Positions 36,124 to 45,887 are shown, numbered from the stretch's first letter. The stretch is DNA of 64,000 bases from Betaproteobacteria bacterium HGW-Betaproteobacteria-14 (GCA_002840845.1 PHCS01000007.1:62001-126000), one strand, 5' to 3'. Numbers and translations: made by a program. The notes: generated by a model not told the origin, from the sequence alone.

Positions 36124-36972
36124 TCAGGATGCTTGCGAAAGAAGGGCTTCGAGGCCGGGGTACTGTTGCGGCGTCAGCGTCACCTTGCGCGAGGTCCCGC
36201 CCCACTTTTCGCCCGCGGCACAGCGCGCGAGAAAACCTTCCGCATCGACCACCCAGGCCGTGCCCACCGAGGTCACTCCGGCGGCGAACAGCGGATCCGG
36301 CGGGCAGCCGGCGGAGGGGCCGACGACGGCCACCGCGTCGGCGCCGCGCCGGAAGCCCGCCACCGCCTCGAAGGTGTCGTTGAGCAGCAGCGTGCTGGTC
36401 GACACGATCTTGTTGCAGCCGGCCAGGCGCTGCGGATCGAGCGTGACGACCAGGCCGGGCTCCTCGCGCACCAGTTCGGCCTTGAGCTCCAGCACCATGA
36501 CCGGAATGCCTGACGCGCGTGCCTGCTCGATGAGCGGCGTGAAATGGCCCACCATGCCGAGCCGGTCGCCCGGCGCCAGGCCGAGGGAGCCGAACGAGTC
36601 CGTCGAATCGTCGGCGAGGAAGCCGGCGTGGTCGTACAGGCGGCGCGTCAGGGCGTTGATCGTGGCGAGCCCCAATGCGCGCGCGGCGCCGTCGCCGTCC
36701 GCGTAGCCGCGCACCAAGGCCATCGCCGCGGCCCCATCCTGCCCGCCGCCCATTCCGCGCGCATGCAGTTCGCCCAGCGTGCCGCCGAGCAGCGTGAAGG
36801 CCATGCCCACGCTGCCGTCGTCGAGCTGCACGGCGCAGAACTCGCCTTCCTTGCCCGGCCGCTCGACGAGCGGCGGCAGCACGATGCGCTTCACCCGCGC
36901 CGGGCCGAGCGCAGCATCGATGCGCTGCGCGGCGCCGACGAGCCAGTCGCGCACATGGGTGCCTGGAGTCAT
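36124..36972 (-). CDS. DUF364 (putative heavy-metal chelation) protein
   Basis: 282 residues from the ATG at 36972. The N-terminal half (DUF4213 region, VGMAFTLLGGTLGELHA) and the C-terminal DUF364 region with LGMVGHFTPLIEQARA, GCNKIVSTSTLLLNDTFEAV and VGPSAGCPPDPLFAAGV are clear. Structures of family members resemble a Rossmann/PLP-like fold and some occur with metal or molybdopterin genes, but no reaction is known. It overlaps the xerC stop by 4 nt and is followed by rlmI and the metal-uptake locus. Confidence 0.82.
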   Translation of the reverse strand: MTPGTHVRDWLVGAAQRIDAALGPARVKRIVLPPLVERPGKEGEFCAVQLDDGSVGMAFTLLGGTLGELHARGMGGGQDGAAAMALVRGYADGDGAARALGLATINALTRRLYDHAGFLADDSTDSFGSLGLAPGDRLGMVGHFTPLIEQARASGIPVMVLELKAELVREEPGLVVTLDPQRLAGCNKIVSTSTLLLNDTFEAVAGFRRGADAVAVVGPSAGCPPDPLFAAGVTSVGTAWVVDAEGFLARCAAGEKWGGTSRKVTLTPQQYPGLEALLSQAS

Positions 36973-37874
36973 TTTTTCTTCGCCCGCGGATGCGCGGCGT
37001 CGTACACCTTGGCCAAGTGCATGTAGTCGAGATGCGTATACACCTGCGTCGTGCCGATGCTGGAATGGCCGAGCATTTCCTGCACGGCGCGCAGGTCGCC
37101 CGAGGATTGCAGCACATGCGAGGCGAAAGAGTGGCGCAGCATGTGCGGGTGGACATGCGCGCCGAGGCCGGCCTTCTTGCCCCAGCGGTCGAGGCGCAAC
37201 TGGATCATGCGCATCGACAGGCGCGTGCCGCGCTGGCTGACGAACAGCGCCGGGCAATCGGCAGCGGCCAGCTCGCCGCGCCGCGCCAGCCACGCCGCCA
37301 GCGCCTCGCGCGCCTTGGCGCCGACCGGCACGGTGCGCGTCTTGGCGCGCTTGCCGGTGACGGTCACTTCGCCTGTCGCCAGGTCCTGCGCCATGTTGCA
37401 GTCGAGGCCGGCCAGTTCTGCCAGGCGCAGCCCCGACGAATAGCAGAGTTCGAACATGGCCTTGTCGCGCAGTTCGAGCAGGCCGTCTGCCTGCGTCTCG
37501 AGCAGGGCATTGGCCTGGTCGGGCGAGAGCACCGACGGCAGGGCTTTCTTCGATTTCGGCGCGCGCACGCTGAGGCAGGGATTGCCCGGCACGCCACGAT
37601 GGCGGGCCAGCCAGTTGAAGAAGCCGCGCCAGGCCGACAGGACGCGCGCCAGCGAGCGCCCCGACAGGCCGCGTCCATGCAGTTGCGCGACGAAGCGGCG
37701 GATGTCGTGTTGCTTCAATTTGTCCAGTGCGGCGTCGCCGGCCAGCGCCAGCAGTGCGGCGAGATCGTGACCGTAGCCCTCGAGAGTGAGCGGACTGGCG
37801 CGGCGCTGGTGCGCCAGCTCGTCGAGGTAGGCTGCAACCGCTGCCTTCGCTTCCTCTCCAGTCAGCCCGCCCAA
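36969..37874 (-). CDS. xerC: Tyrosine recombinase XerC
   Basis: 301 residues. It acts with XerD at dif to resolve chromosome dimers. The N-terminal SAM-like core-binding domain (about 10-95) is followed by the catalytic domain with Arg in YSSGLRLAEL, HMLRHSFASH (His-x-x-Arg), LGHSSIGTTQVYTH (His and nucleophile Tyr). The dapF-DUF484-xerC order is conserved in proteobacteria, which favours XerC over XerD or a phage integrase. Confidence 0.95.
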   Translation of the reverse strand: MGGLTGEEAKAAVAAYLDELAHQRRASPLTLEGYGHDLAALLALAGDAALDKLKQHDIRRFVAQLHGRGLSGRSLARVLSAWRGFFNWLARHRGVPGNPCLSVRAPKSKKALPSVLSPDQANALLETQADGLLELRDKAMFELCYSSGLRLAELAGLDCNMAQDLATGEVTVTGKRAKTRTVPVGAKAREALAAWLARRGELAAADCPALFVSQRGTRLSMRMIQLRLDRWGKKAGLGAHVHPHMLRHSFASHVLQSSGDLRAVQEMLGHSSIGTTQVYTHLDYMHLAKVYDAAHPRAKKK

Positions 37875-37877
37875 GTT

Positions 37878-38528
37878 CTACTCCAGGGTTCTCAGCAGGG
37901 CCGCGCTCGCCAGGTCTCCGATGTGGCCCAGGTACAGCGTGCCCATCTCCGGGTAAAAGCGCTGCACGTCCTCCGAGCCGAGGGCTAGCAGGCCGACCGT
38001 CTCGGCTTCGCGCCGCAACGGCACCAGCGCCACCGAGCGTACATGGCTGCCGGCCTCGCCGAACCACTCTGCTGCCTCGAAACCGGCGTTGGCGCCGCAA
38101 AATGGCTGGACCAGACCCGCGGCGAAAATGCGCGTCTGCTCGTTTACCTCGGCAAACTCTGCCGCATCCGCCTGCGCCGGAAGGTTCCACAGGCGCAGCG
38201 CGACATGCGGCACGGCGAAGTCCTCGCCGAGATGCGTGTACAGGGCGCGCCGCACTGCGGCAAAATCGCGCGCCCCGGCCAGCGCCGTCGCCAGGCGATG
38301 CGCCTTCTCGCCGATGGCATCGTTCTCCTCGCCGAAACGGATCATCTCGCCCAGCTTGGCTTCCAGCAGCTTGGCCTTCTCGCGCAGCGTCAGGATCTGC
38401 CGCTCGGTGATCGAGATGGTGCGCCCGCCGTGCGGATGCGGGATGTAGAGCTGCGCCAGCAGATCGGCGTACTCCTCGAAGAACTTCGGATGATCCTGCA
38501 GGTAGCGGGCGATTTCGTCGGCTTTCAT
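37878..38528 (-). CDS. DUF484 family (GAF-like) protein
   Basis: 216 residues. The N-terminal EIARYLQDHPKFFEEYADLL and the PHPHGGRTISITERQILTLR stretch (in part) are the family signature, followed by a coiled coil and a GAF-like domain. Function is unknown. It is consistently encoded between dapF and xerC, as here, with a 3-nt gap to xerC. A REP pair separates it from dapF. Confidence 0.92.
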   Translation of the reverse strand: MKADEIARYLQDHPKFFEEYADLLAQLYIPHPHGGRTISITERQILTLREKAKLLEAKLGEMIRFGEENDAIGEKAHRLATALAGARDFAAVRRALYTHLGEDFAVPHVALRLWNLPAQADAAEFAEVNEQTRIFAAGLVQPFCGANAGFEAAEWFGEAGSHVRSVALVPLRREAETVGLLALGSEDVQRFYPEMGTLYLGHIGDLASAALLRTLE

Positions 38529-38551
38529 TTGCTCCCTCTCTCGATAGTTTT

Positions 38552-38607
38552 GTAGGTCGGCCTTCAGGCCGACAGCGGCATACGTGTCGGGCTGAAGCCC
38601 GACCTAC
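38552..38607. repeat. BIME-like pair of REP elements (copy 2)
   Basis: Two 22-nt REPs in inverted order: 38552-38573 with palindrome GTCGGCCTTCAGGCCGAC, and 38586-38607 with the GGGC/GCCC version. The terminal CTAC at 38604-38607 contains the complement of the dapF stop codon. The two palindromes differ by compensatory changes that keep the stem. Confidence 0.9.
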
Positions 38608-39437
38608 GCGATTTCGATTTCACCCTCGAACACCGTCACCGCCGGCCCGGTCATCCGCACCGGCTGGCCCGGGCCGGCCCAGGCGATGGTCAGATCGCCG
38701 CCGCGCGTCGTCACCTGCACCGGCGAATCGAGCAGGCCGCGTGCGATGCCGGCGACGACGGCAGCGCAGGCGCCGGTGCCGCAAGCCAGTGTCTCGCCGG
38801 CGCCGCGCTCGTACACGCGCAGCCTGATCGCATGGCGATCCGTCACCTGCATGAAGCCGGCGTTCACGCGCTGCGGGAAGCGCGGATGGTTCTCGATCAG
38901 CCGCCCTTGTTCCGCAACCGGCGCCGCATCGACATTCGGCACCACCTGCACCGCATGCGGATTGCCCATCGACAAGGCGGTGATGTCGATGGTGGTGTCG
39001 TTCACCTGCAGCGGCTGCACGAGGGCGTCTTTCTCCGTGACGAAAGGCACACGCGAAGGCTCGAATCGCGGCACGCCCATGTCCACCGACACGTTGCCAT
39101 CATCCTCCAGGCGCGGCTCGATCAGGCCGCCCTTCGTTTCGACACGGATAGCGCGTTTCGCCGTCAGGCCCTTGTCGTGCACGAAGCGCACGAAGCAGCG
39201 CGCGCCGTTGCCGCACTGTTCCACCTCGCCGCCGTCGGCGTTGTAGATGCGGTAGCGAAAATCGGCCTCCGGCAACCTGCTTTTCTCGACGACGAGAATC
39301 TGGTCGCAGCCTACGCCGAAGTGGCGGTCGGCAAGGAAGCGCGCCTGCTGTGGCGTCAGGGAGATGGCCTGATTGACGGCATCGAGGACGACGAAGTCGT
39401 TGCCGAGGCCGTGCATTTTTGTAAAGCGTATTTTCAT
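38604..39437 (-). CDS. dapF: Diaminopimelate epimerase
   Basis: 277 residues. It converts LL- to meso-diaminopimelate for lysine and peptidoglycan. The two catalytic cysteines lie in [10 protein letters not shown] and [11 protein letters not shown], one in each half. The protein ends GEIEIA and its TAG stop is part of the REP head GTAG. It overlaps the CoA-binding gene stop by 4 nt and is the first of dapF-DUF484-xerC. Confidence 0.98.
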   Translation of the reverse strand: MKIRFTKMHGLGNDFVVLDAVNQAISLTPQQARFLADRHFGVGCDQILVVEKSRLPEADFRYRIYNADGGEVEQCGNGARCFVRFVHDKGLTAKRAIRVETKGGLIEPRLEDDGNVSVDMGVPRFEPSRVPFVTEKDALVQPLQVNDTTIDITALSMGNPHAVQVVPNVDAAPVAEQGRLIENHPRFPQRVNAGFMQVTDRHAIRLRVYERGAGETLACGTGACAAVVAGIARGLLDSPVQVTTRGGDLTIAWAGPGQPVRMTGPAVTVFEGEIEIA

Positions 39438-40030
39438 GCCGCCCCGCCGCCGGGCCGCCCGCTGCTTACAGCGGATATAAATGAGCCTTCACCCCCTGCC
39501 CCACTCCCCGAGGGAGCGGGGTGACTAGTCACCCCCTCTCTAGGAGAGGGGGAAAGGGGGAGAGCCCGATTCGCCCCAACGGGGTGCGCTTGCGCACCCC
39601 CTTCCCCGGGAAGGGGGGCGGGGGGAAGGCTGTTCAGATCCCGCCAGATGCAGCGGTCCATCACCACCGTCATGCCGCCGCCCAGGGCCTTTTCCGCCGC
39701 TTCCTCATTGACGATGCCGTCCTGCAGCCAGATGCGCTTCAGCCCCAGGCGCAGGCATTCGTCCACGATCGGCCCGACATGCTCGGCGGCACGGAAAACG
39801 TCCACGAGGTCGATTTTCTCCGGCACCTCTGAAAGGGAAGCGTAGGCCTGCTCGCCCAGCACCTCGGCCACCTTCGGCCGCACCGGGATGATGCGGTAAC
39901 CGAAGCCCTGCAGAGCGCGGGCGATGCGGAAGGCGGGACGGGCGGGATTGGGCGAGAGGCCGACCACCGCAATGGTCTTCACTTCGCGCAACAGGGCGCA
40001 AATTTGCTCGGGATCGGGATTGCGAAACAT
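39434..40030 (-). CDS. CoA-binding domain protein (YccU-like) with repeat-derived C-terminal extension
   Basis: 198 residues. Residues 1 to about 133 form the CoA-binding Rossmann domain: [43 protein letters not shown] and the usual end [11 protein letters not shown]. Family members stop near residue 135-145. The remaining 64 residues (Pro/Gly/Ser-rich, [10 protein letters not shown] and similar) are translated from the palindromic repeat at 39462-39632, so they are probably unstructured and acquired. The stop overlaps the dapF start. Role unknown; succinyl-CoA-synthetase-like fold suggests binding CoA or a nucleotide. Confidence 0.88.
   Translation of the reverse strand: MFRNPDPEQICALLREVKTIAVVGLSPNPARPAFRIARALQGFGYRIIPVRPKVAEVLGEQAYASLSEVPEKIDLVDVFRAAEHVGPIVDECLRLGLKRIWLQDGIVNEEAAEKALGGGMTVVMDRCIWRDLNSLPPAPLPGEGGAQAHPVGANRALPLSPSPREGVTSHPAPSGSGAGGEGSFISAVSSGRPGGGAA
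39462..39632. repeat. Composite GC-rich palindromic repeat inside a coding region
   Basis: Three strong hairpins lie in tandem: CCCCCTCTC/GAGAGGGGG at 39532-39552, the perfect 20-nt palindrome at 39581-39600 (GGGGTGCGC arms) and CCTTCCC/GGGAAGG near 39600-39613. CCCCTGCCCCACT at the left recalls the 27.1 kb element. The block is read in frame as the C-terminus of the CoA-binding protein. Confidence 0.8.
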
Positions 40031-40044
40031 TCCCGAATATTAGC

Positions 40045-40914
40045 TCAATACGGCTTCTTTTCGCCCTTTGGCCGCGTCTTGAAGCGCTTGTGCACCCAGT
40101 AGTACTGCTCGGGCATTTCGCCAACGCGCCGCTCGATCCAGGCATTCATGCGCAGCGTGTCGGCTTCGATGCTCTCGCCGGGGTAGTCCTCCCATGGCGC
40201 GCCCAGTTCGACGGTGTAGCCCGCCGCGCCCGGCAACATGCGCGTGACGCAAGGGATCACTGCCGCGCCGGTCATGCGCGCCAGCCGCGACAGGCCGGTG
40301 ATGGTCGCCGCCGGCACGCCGAAGAAGGGCACGAAGATGGTGTCGCGCTGGCCGTAGTCCATGTCCGGCAGATAGTAGAAGGGCTGGCCGGCCTTCATGC
40401 CGCGGATGGCTTGGCGCACGCCCTCCTGGCGAGAGAGCAGCTTCGAGTCGCCGAAGCGCAGGCGTCCCTTGTAGAGCGCGGCGTTGAAGTAGAAGTTTTT
40501 CTGCTGGGCGTAGATGCTCACCATGTCCAGTTCCAGCGTGAGCCGCGTCCAGCCCATGTCGAGACCGACGAAATGCGGCACGAAGAGGATCACCGGCCGG
40601 CCCTGCAGGGCACGCACCTGTTCCAGTCCTTCGATGCGCACCAGGCGGCGGATCGTCTCGGGCGGCGACCACCACAGCAGGCCGCGTTCGAGAAAGCTGC
40701 GGCCGAAGGCGCGGAAATGCGCGCGCGCCAGCCGTTCGCGCTCCGCCTCCGGCATCTGCGGGTAGCACAGACGCAGATTGGTCATCGCGATGTGACGGCG
40801 CTCCCGGCCAAACGCGAAAAGCATGCTGCCCAAGGCTTCACCGAGCGGCGCCAGCCATTTCAGCGGCAGGAAATGCAGCAGCCAGATAAACGCCAAACCC
40901 AGTCTGCTCAGCAT
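40045..40914 (-). CDS. LpxL/HtrB-like lipid A acyltransferase (second of pair)
   Basis: 289 residues from the ATG at 40914. An N-terminal membrane helix is followed by the lysophospholipid acyltransferase domain with FVPHFVGLD (HxxxxD catalytic motif), FYYLPDMDYGQRDTIFVPFF and EQYYWVHKRFKTRP, which closes the LpxL family. It transfers a secondary acyl chain to the lipid A precursor. The start overlaps the stop of the homologous gene upstream by 7 nt. Which of the two positions each enzyme acylates cannot be decided from sequence. Confidence 0.9.
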   Translation of the reverse strand: MLSRLGLAFIWLLHFLPLKWLAPLGEALGSMLFAFGRERRHIAMTNLRLCYPQMPEAERERLARAHFRAFGRSFLERGLLWWSPPETIRRLVRIEGLEQVRALQGRPVILFVPHFVGLDMGWTRLTLELDMVSIYAQQKNFYFNAALYKGRLRFGDSKLLSRQEGVRQAIRGMKAGQPFYYLPDMDYGQRDTIFVPFFGVPAATITGLSRLARMTGAAVIPCVTRMLPGAAGYTVELGAPWEDYPGESIEADTLRMNAWIERRVGEMPEQYYWVHKRFKTRPKGEKKPY

Positions 40915-41759
40915 GGCGGCGGTTCTGCGCCGCGCGGCGCCTTGTAGCGGTTGTAGCCCCACAAGTACTGCTCGGGACAGCGCCGGACCAGCGCCTCGAT
41001 GGCGCGATTGAGGGCCGCGACGCGCTGCGCCAGCGCGCCTTCGATTTCCGCCTGTGGCGGCAGGAAATGCACGTGGTAGCCGGCGCCCTGCGGCAGCCGC
41101 TCGGCATAGGTCAGGATGACCGCCGCCTTGCCGGCCTCGGTCAGGCGCGCCGCCAGCGTCATGGTGAATGCCGGGCGGCCGAAGAATTCCGCCCAGACGC
41201 CCTCGCCCTCCCCCGGCACCTGGTCGGGCAGCATGCCGATGGCTTCGCGGCGCTTCAGCGCACGCAACAGGATGCGCACGCCGGAAAGGTCCGCCTGGGC
41301 CAGGTGAAGGTCGCCGCCGCCGCGCCCCTCTTCCATGAGCGGCTTGAGCCACGCCAGCTTGGGCGGCCGGTAGAGCACGGTCAGCTTCATGTGGACGGCG
41401 AGATACTGGGCAATGATGTCGAAGCAGCCCAGGTGCGGCGTCAGGAAGAGGATGCCCTCGCCGCGCGCCTGGGCATGTTCCACCACCTCCCAGCCGGTGA
41501 CGTGCCGCACCAGTCCCGTCACTTCTTCCCGGTCGCGCAGCCATATCAGCGGCAGTTCCAGCACGCCGCGGCCGGCGTGGGCCACGGCCGCCGGCAGGAT
41601 GGCCCTGGCTTCGTCGGGGGCATAGGCCAGCGCCAGATTTTCCCGGGTGTGACGCCGATAAGTCGGCGAGACGAGATAGGCGACCCACCCCGACAATGCC
41701 CCCAAGGCATGCAGCAGGCGCAAGGGCAAGCGGCCCAGAAGGCGGAAAAGCAAAGTCAT
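40908..41759 (-). CDS. LpxL/HtrB-like lipid A acyltransferase (first of pair)
   Basis: 283 residues. Membrane helix at about 12-30, then FLTPHLGCFD (HxxxxD motif), IGMLPDQVPGEGEGVWAEFF and the closing EQYLWGYNRYKAPRG. It is diverged from the downstream copy, sharing only the family motifs. A tandem of two such genes upstream of dapF, divergent from metK, is frequent in betaproteobacteria. Substrate position and acyl length are not predictable. Confidence 0.9.
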   Translation of the reverse strand: MTLLFRLLGRLPLRLLHALGALSGWVAYLVSPTYRRHTRENLALAYAPDEARAILPAAVAHAGRGVLELPLIWLRDREEVTGLVRHVTGWEVVEHAQARGEGILFLTPHLGCFDIIAQYLAVHMKLTVLYRPPKLAWLKPLMEEGRGGGDLHLAQADLSGVRILLRALKRREAIGMLPDQVPGEGEGVWAEFFGRPAFTMTLAARLTEAGKAAVILTYAERLPQGAGYHVHFLPPQAEIEGALAQRVAALNRAIEALVRRCPEQYLWGYNRYKAPRGAEPPPC

Positions 41760-41777
41760 TCAGTAAAAATACCGTGT

Positions 41778-41807
41778 TTGACCCGGACCGGGCCAAAAAA
41801 CTATAAT
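41778..41807 (+). promoter_or_regulatory. Sigma70 promoter of metK
   Basis: TTGACC at 41778-41783 and TATAAT at 41802-41807 are 18 nt apart. Transcription should start near 41814, leaving a leader of about 140 nt before the metK ATG. The region lies in the divergent gap between the acyltransferase pair and metK. Confidence 0.75.
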
Positions 41808-41813
41808 TATATT

Positions 41814-41955
41814 TCCGCCGAGTTAATTGGGACTGCACAGGTTCCTCAGGACAACTTGCAGGGCGGCTATAAATACTGCTAAAGCGTCACCTGCTTGTGT
41901 TCCCGGGGCCGGTAACGTCGGTGCAACGGGGGCTTTATTTTCAGGAGCAGGACAC
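41814..41955 (+). other. Long metK leader, possible regulatory RNA
   Basis: About 140 nt between the predicted transcription start and the metK ATG, ending with an AGGAG ribosome binding site. The leader has GC-rich segments able to pair, such as CCCGGGGCCGG, and is free of in-frame stops from a TTG at 41827. I do not recognise any known SAM riboswitch class in it. Confidence 0.4.
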
Positions 41956-43122
41956 ATGTCCAGAGAATTCCTATTTTCGTCCGAATCGGTTGGCGAAGGC
42001 CATCCCGACAAGGTCGCCGACCAGATTTCCGATGCCGTGCTCGACGCCATCCTGGCCGTCGACAAGCACAGCCGCGTCGCCTGCGAGACGCTGGTGTCCA
42101 CCGGACTCGTGGTGATCTCCGGCGAGATCACCACCTCGGCGCACATCAACTACCGCGAGATCGCCCAGGACACCGTCAAGCGCATCGGCTACGACAACTC
42201 CGACATCGGCTTCGACTACAAGTCCTGCGCCATCCTGACGGCCATCAACCGCCAGTCGCCCGACATCGCCCAGGGCGTCGACGAAGGCCAGGGCCTCGAT
42301 CTCGAGCAGGGCGCCGGCGACCAGGGCCTGATGTTCGGCTACGCCTGCAACGAGACGCCGCAGCTGATGCCGATGCCGATCTACTACGCCCACCGCATCA
42401 TGCAGCGCCAGGCCGAGGTGCGCCGCGACGGGCGCCTGCCCTGGCTGCGCCCCGATGCCAAGAGCCAGCTCACGGTGAAATACGTCGACAACAAGCCGGT
42501 GGCGATCGACACCGTGGTGGTGTCGACCCAGCACGACCCGGACGTCTCCCACGCCCAGCTCTCCGAAGCGGTGATCGAGGAGATCGTCAAGCCGGTGCTG
42601 CCCAAGGAGATGCTCACCGCCAACACGCGCTACCTCATCAACCCGACCGGCCGCTTCGTCGTCGGCGGCCCGCACGGCGACTGCGGCCTCACCGGCCGCA
42701 AGATCATCGTCGACACCTACGGCGGCGCGGCCCACCACGGCGGCGGCGCCTTCTCTGGCAAGGATCCCTCCAAGGTCGACCGCTCGGCCGCCTACGCCTG
42801 CCGCTATGTCGCCAAGAACATCGTCGCCGCCGGCCTGGCCGAGCGCTGCGAAGTGCAGGTCGCCTACGCCATCGGCGTCGCCAAGCCGGTCTCGCTGATG
42901 GTGCACACCTACGGCACCGGAAAGATCGCCGAGGAAAAGATCGAGGACCTCATCCGCAAGCACTTCGACCTGCGGCCGAAGGGCATCATCCAGTCGCTCG
43001 ACCTGCTGCGCCCGATCTACGGCAAGACCGCCGCCTACGGCCACTTCGGCCGCGACGAGCCGGAGTTCACGTGGGAAAACATTGACAAGGCAGCCGCGCT
43101 GCGCGCGGATGCCGGCCTGTAA
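41956..43122 (+). CDS. metK: S-adenosylmethionine synthetase
   Basis: 388 residues from the ATG at 41956 with AGGAG upstream. It makes SAM from methionine and [34 protein letters not shown] and [19 protein letters not shown], the signatures of the family, are present. It begins the methyl-cycle cluster metK-ahcY-metF. The C-terminus [14 protein letters not shown] is echoed by a vestige 86 nt downstream. Confidence 0.98.
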   Translation: MSREFLFSSESVGEGHPDKVADQISDAVLDAILAVDKHSRVACETLVSTGLVVISGEITTSAHINYREIAQDTVKRIGYDNSDIGFDYKSCAILTAINRQSPDIAQGVDEGQGLDLEQGAGDQGLMFGYACNETPQLMPMPIYYAHRIMQRQAEVRRDGRLPWLRPDAKSQLTVKYVDNKPVAIDTVVVSTQHDPDVSHAQLSEAVIEEIVKPVLPKEMLTANTRYLINPTGRFVVGGPHGDCGLTGRKIIVDTYGGAAHHGGGAFSGKDPSKVDRSAAYACRYVAKNIVAAGLAERCEVQVAYAIGVAKPVSLMVHTYGTGKIAEEKIEDLIRKHFDLRPKGIIQSLDLLRPIYGKTAAYGHFGRDEPEFTWENIDKAAALRADAGL

Positions 43123-43207
43123 GGCCGCGCCAAAGGCGCTTTGTCGAAGTTTCGTAGCAGGCTAACCTGCCGCCAGGCAGGTTAAGCGAGGCACAGCCGA
43201 GCGGCCG

Positions 43208-43258
43208 AAGACAAACACCGATTTGGCCGCGGCACTGAAGGCCGACGCTGGTCTCTAA
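43208..43258 (+). pseudogene. Vestige of a second metK 3' end
   Basis: The 17 codons at 43208-43258 read KTNTDLAAALKADAGL and stop at TAA. The real metK ends [16 protein letters not shown], so 11 of the last 14 residues agree (NxDxAAALxADAGL). Nucleotide divergence at third positions shows it is not a recent exact duplication. The segment between the two ends (43123-43207) contains an inverted repeat AACCTGCC/GGCAGGTT. This looks like a leftover of an older metK copy after insertion or recombination. Confidence 0.7.
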
Positions 43259-43282
43259 ACCAAACTCTGTGGTCCGTAGCAC

Positions 43283-43310
43283 AAAGAAGCCGCCGAAAGG
43301 CGGCTTCTTT
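43283..43310 (+). terminator. metK terminator
   Basis: A perfect 12-bp stem AAAGAAGCCGCC/GGCGGCTTCTTT closed by a GAAA tetraloop, with a T-rich 3' arm. It ends metK transcription before the ahcY promoter and is symmetrical enough to work on both strands. Confidence 0.88.
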
Positions 43311-43344
43311 GCATTCAACCCTGTGTTTAATACGGCAATGGGAG

Positions 43345-43373
43345 TTTTACGCAACGGGCTCAAGGCGTATAAT
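43345..43373 (+). promoter_or_regulatory. Candidate promoter of ahcY-metF
   Basis: TATAAT at 43368-43373 is preceded after 17 nt by TTTTAC at 43345-43350, a weak -35 box. The expected start near 43380 coincides with the 5' end of the SAH riboswitch. Confidence 0.6.
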
Positions 43374-43381
43374 GCCCAGCT

Positions 43382-43483
43382 TCCGAGGAGCGCTGCGAGG
43401 CGCCGCATCAGTCGGCCCCCAGGCTCGGAACTTTCAGAACGGCGCTCACCTCAACCCGTGCCGGGCACGGGATGGCAGGTGAG
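43382..43483 (+). ncRNA. S-adenosylhomocysteine (SAH) riboswitch
   Basis: The conserved core is present: CCGAGGAGCGCTGC at 43383-43396, GGCTCGGAA around 43422-43430 and ACGGCGCTCACC at 43439-43450. GAGCGC (43387-43392) can pair with GCGCTC (43442-43447). CTCACC (43445-43450) can instead pair with GGTGAG (43478-43483) around a CCCGTGC/GCACGGG hairpin; the two pairings share CTC and exclude each other, which would form the expression platform. SAH binding should switch on ahcY and metF to recycle SAH. The position upstream of ahcY is the known context of this class. Confidence 0.9.
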
Positions 43484-43540
43484 TGCGAAATCCCTCCCCT
43501 ATTCCATCCTCTCCCCGGCTGCTTTGACAAGGAGCCCAGC

Positions 43541-44974
<1,434 letters not shown>

Positions 44975-44975
44975 G

Positions 44976-45803
44976 ATGCAGCGGACTTTTTCCTTCGAGT
45001 TCTTTCCGCCGCAGACGCCGGAAGGCATGGACAAGCTGCGCGCCACGCGGCGCCAGCTCGCCCAGCTCAAGCCGGCGTTCTTCTCCTGCACCTTCGGCGC
45101 CGGCGGCTCGACGCGCGACCGGACGCTGGAAACCGTGCTGGAGATCCAGGCCGAAGGCCATCCGGCGGCGCCGCACCTGTCCTGCATCGGCTCGACACAG
45201 GAGAACGTGCGCGCCGTGCTGGCACGCTACCAGGATGCCGGCATCCGCCGCATCGTCGCGCTGCGCGGCGACCTGCCCTCGGGCATGGCCGACCCGGGCG
45301 CGTTCCGTTACGCCAACGAGCTGGTGGAATTCATCCGCAAGGAAACCGGCGACTGGTTCCACATCGAGGTGGCGGCCTATCCGGAATATCACCCGCAGGC
45401 GAGAAGTCCACGCGACGACCTGGAGAATTTCAGGCGCAAGGTGGAAGCAGGCGCCAACTCGGCCATCACGCAGTATTTTTACAACGCCGACGCCTACGAT
45501 CAGTTCGTCGACCAGGCGCAGGCACTGGGCGTCACGCTGCCGATCGTGCCGGGCATCATGCCGATAGCCAACTTCAGCAAGATCGCGCGCTTCTCGGATG
45601 CCTGCGGTACGGAAATCCCGCGCTGGATGCGGAAGAAGTTCGAGAGCTTCGGCGACGACTCGGCGTCGGTGCGCTCCTTCGGCCTCGACGTCGTCACCGC
45701 CCTGTGCGAGCGCCTGCTCGCCAACGGCGCACCGGGCCTGCATTTCTACACCCTCAACCAGGCCGGGCTGACATCGACGATCTGGCAGCGGCTAGGACTG
45801 TAG
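44976..45803 (+). CDS. metF: 5,10-methylenetetrahydrofolate reductase (short MetF)
   Basis: 275 residues. A TIM-barrel flavoprotein that supplies methyl-THF for methionine synthesis. FSFEFFPPQTPEGMDKL at the N-terminus (catalytic Glu), RRIVALRGDLP, and ITQYFYNADAY are family motifs. The stop codon TAG is inside the GTAG head of a REP. Coupled to ahcY, so both respond to SAH. Confidence 0.97.
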   Translation: MQRTFSFEFFPPQTPEGMDKLRATRRQLAQLKPAFFSCTFGAGGSTRDRTLETVLEIQAEGHPAAPHLSCIGSTQENVRAVLARYQDAGIRRIVALRGDLPSGMADPGAFRYANELVEFIRKETGDWFHIEVAAYPEYHPQARSPRDDLENFRRKVEAGANSAITQYFYNADAYDQFVDQAQALGVTLPIVPGIMPIANFSKIARFSDACGTEIPRWMRKKFESFGDDSASVRSFGLDVVTALCERLLANGAPGLHFYTLNQAGLTSTIWQRLGL

Positions 45804-45887
45804 GTCGGTCTTCAGGCCGACCACGGCTTCTATTTCTCCAGCAGTGCGTTGATCGCCTGAAGATTGTCGGGCTGAAGCCCGACCTAC
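45800..45887. repeat. BIME-like pair of REP elements (copy 3)
   Basis: REP at 45800-45821 (palindrome GTCGGTCTTCAGGCCGAC, with one G-U type pair) and inverted REP at 45866-45887. The GTAG at 45800-45803 supplies the metF stop codon. The 44-nt spacer is the longest of the four copies. Confidence 0.9.

Noticed and set aside
36969-37874. Phage-type integrase
   Set aside because: Context dapF-DUF484-xerC and the compact 301-residue length identify chromosomal XerC.
39462-39632. CRISPR-like repeat cluster
   Set aside because: The repeats are palindromes of different sequence without regular spacers, and no cas genes are near. No CRISPR array is seen anywhere in the window.
41827-41955. N-terminal extension of metK from a TTG
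   Set aside because: MetK begins [19 protein letters not shown] in the family, and the ATG at 41956 has a good ribosome binding site; the upstream frame is open by chance or is leader RNA.
41814-41955. SAM riboswitch ahead of metK
   Set aside because: No conserved core of SAM-I, SAM-II or SAM/SAH classes could be recognised; kept only as an unexplained leader.
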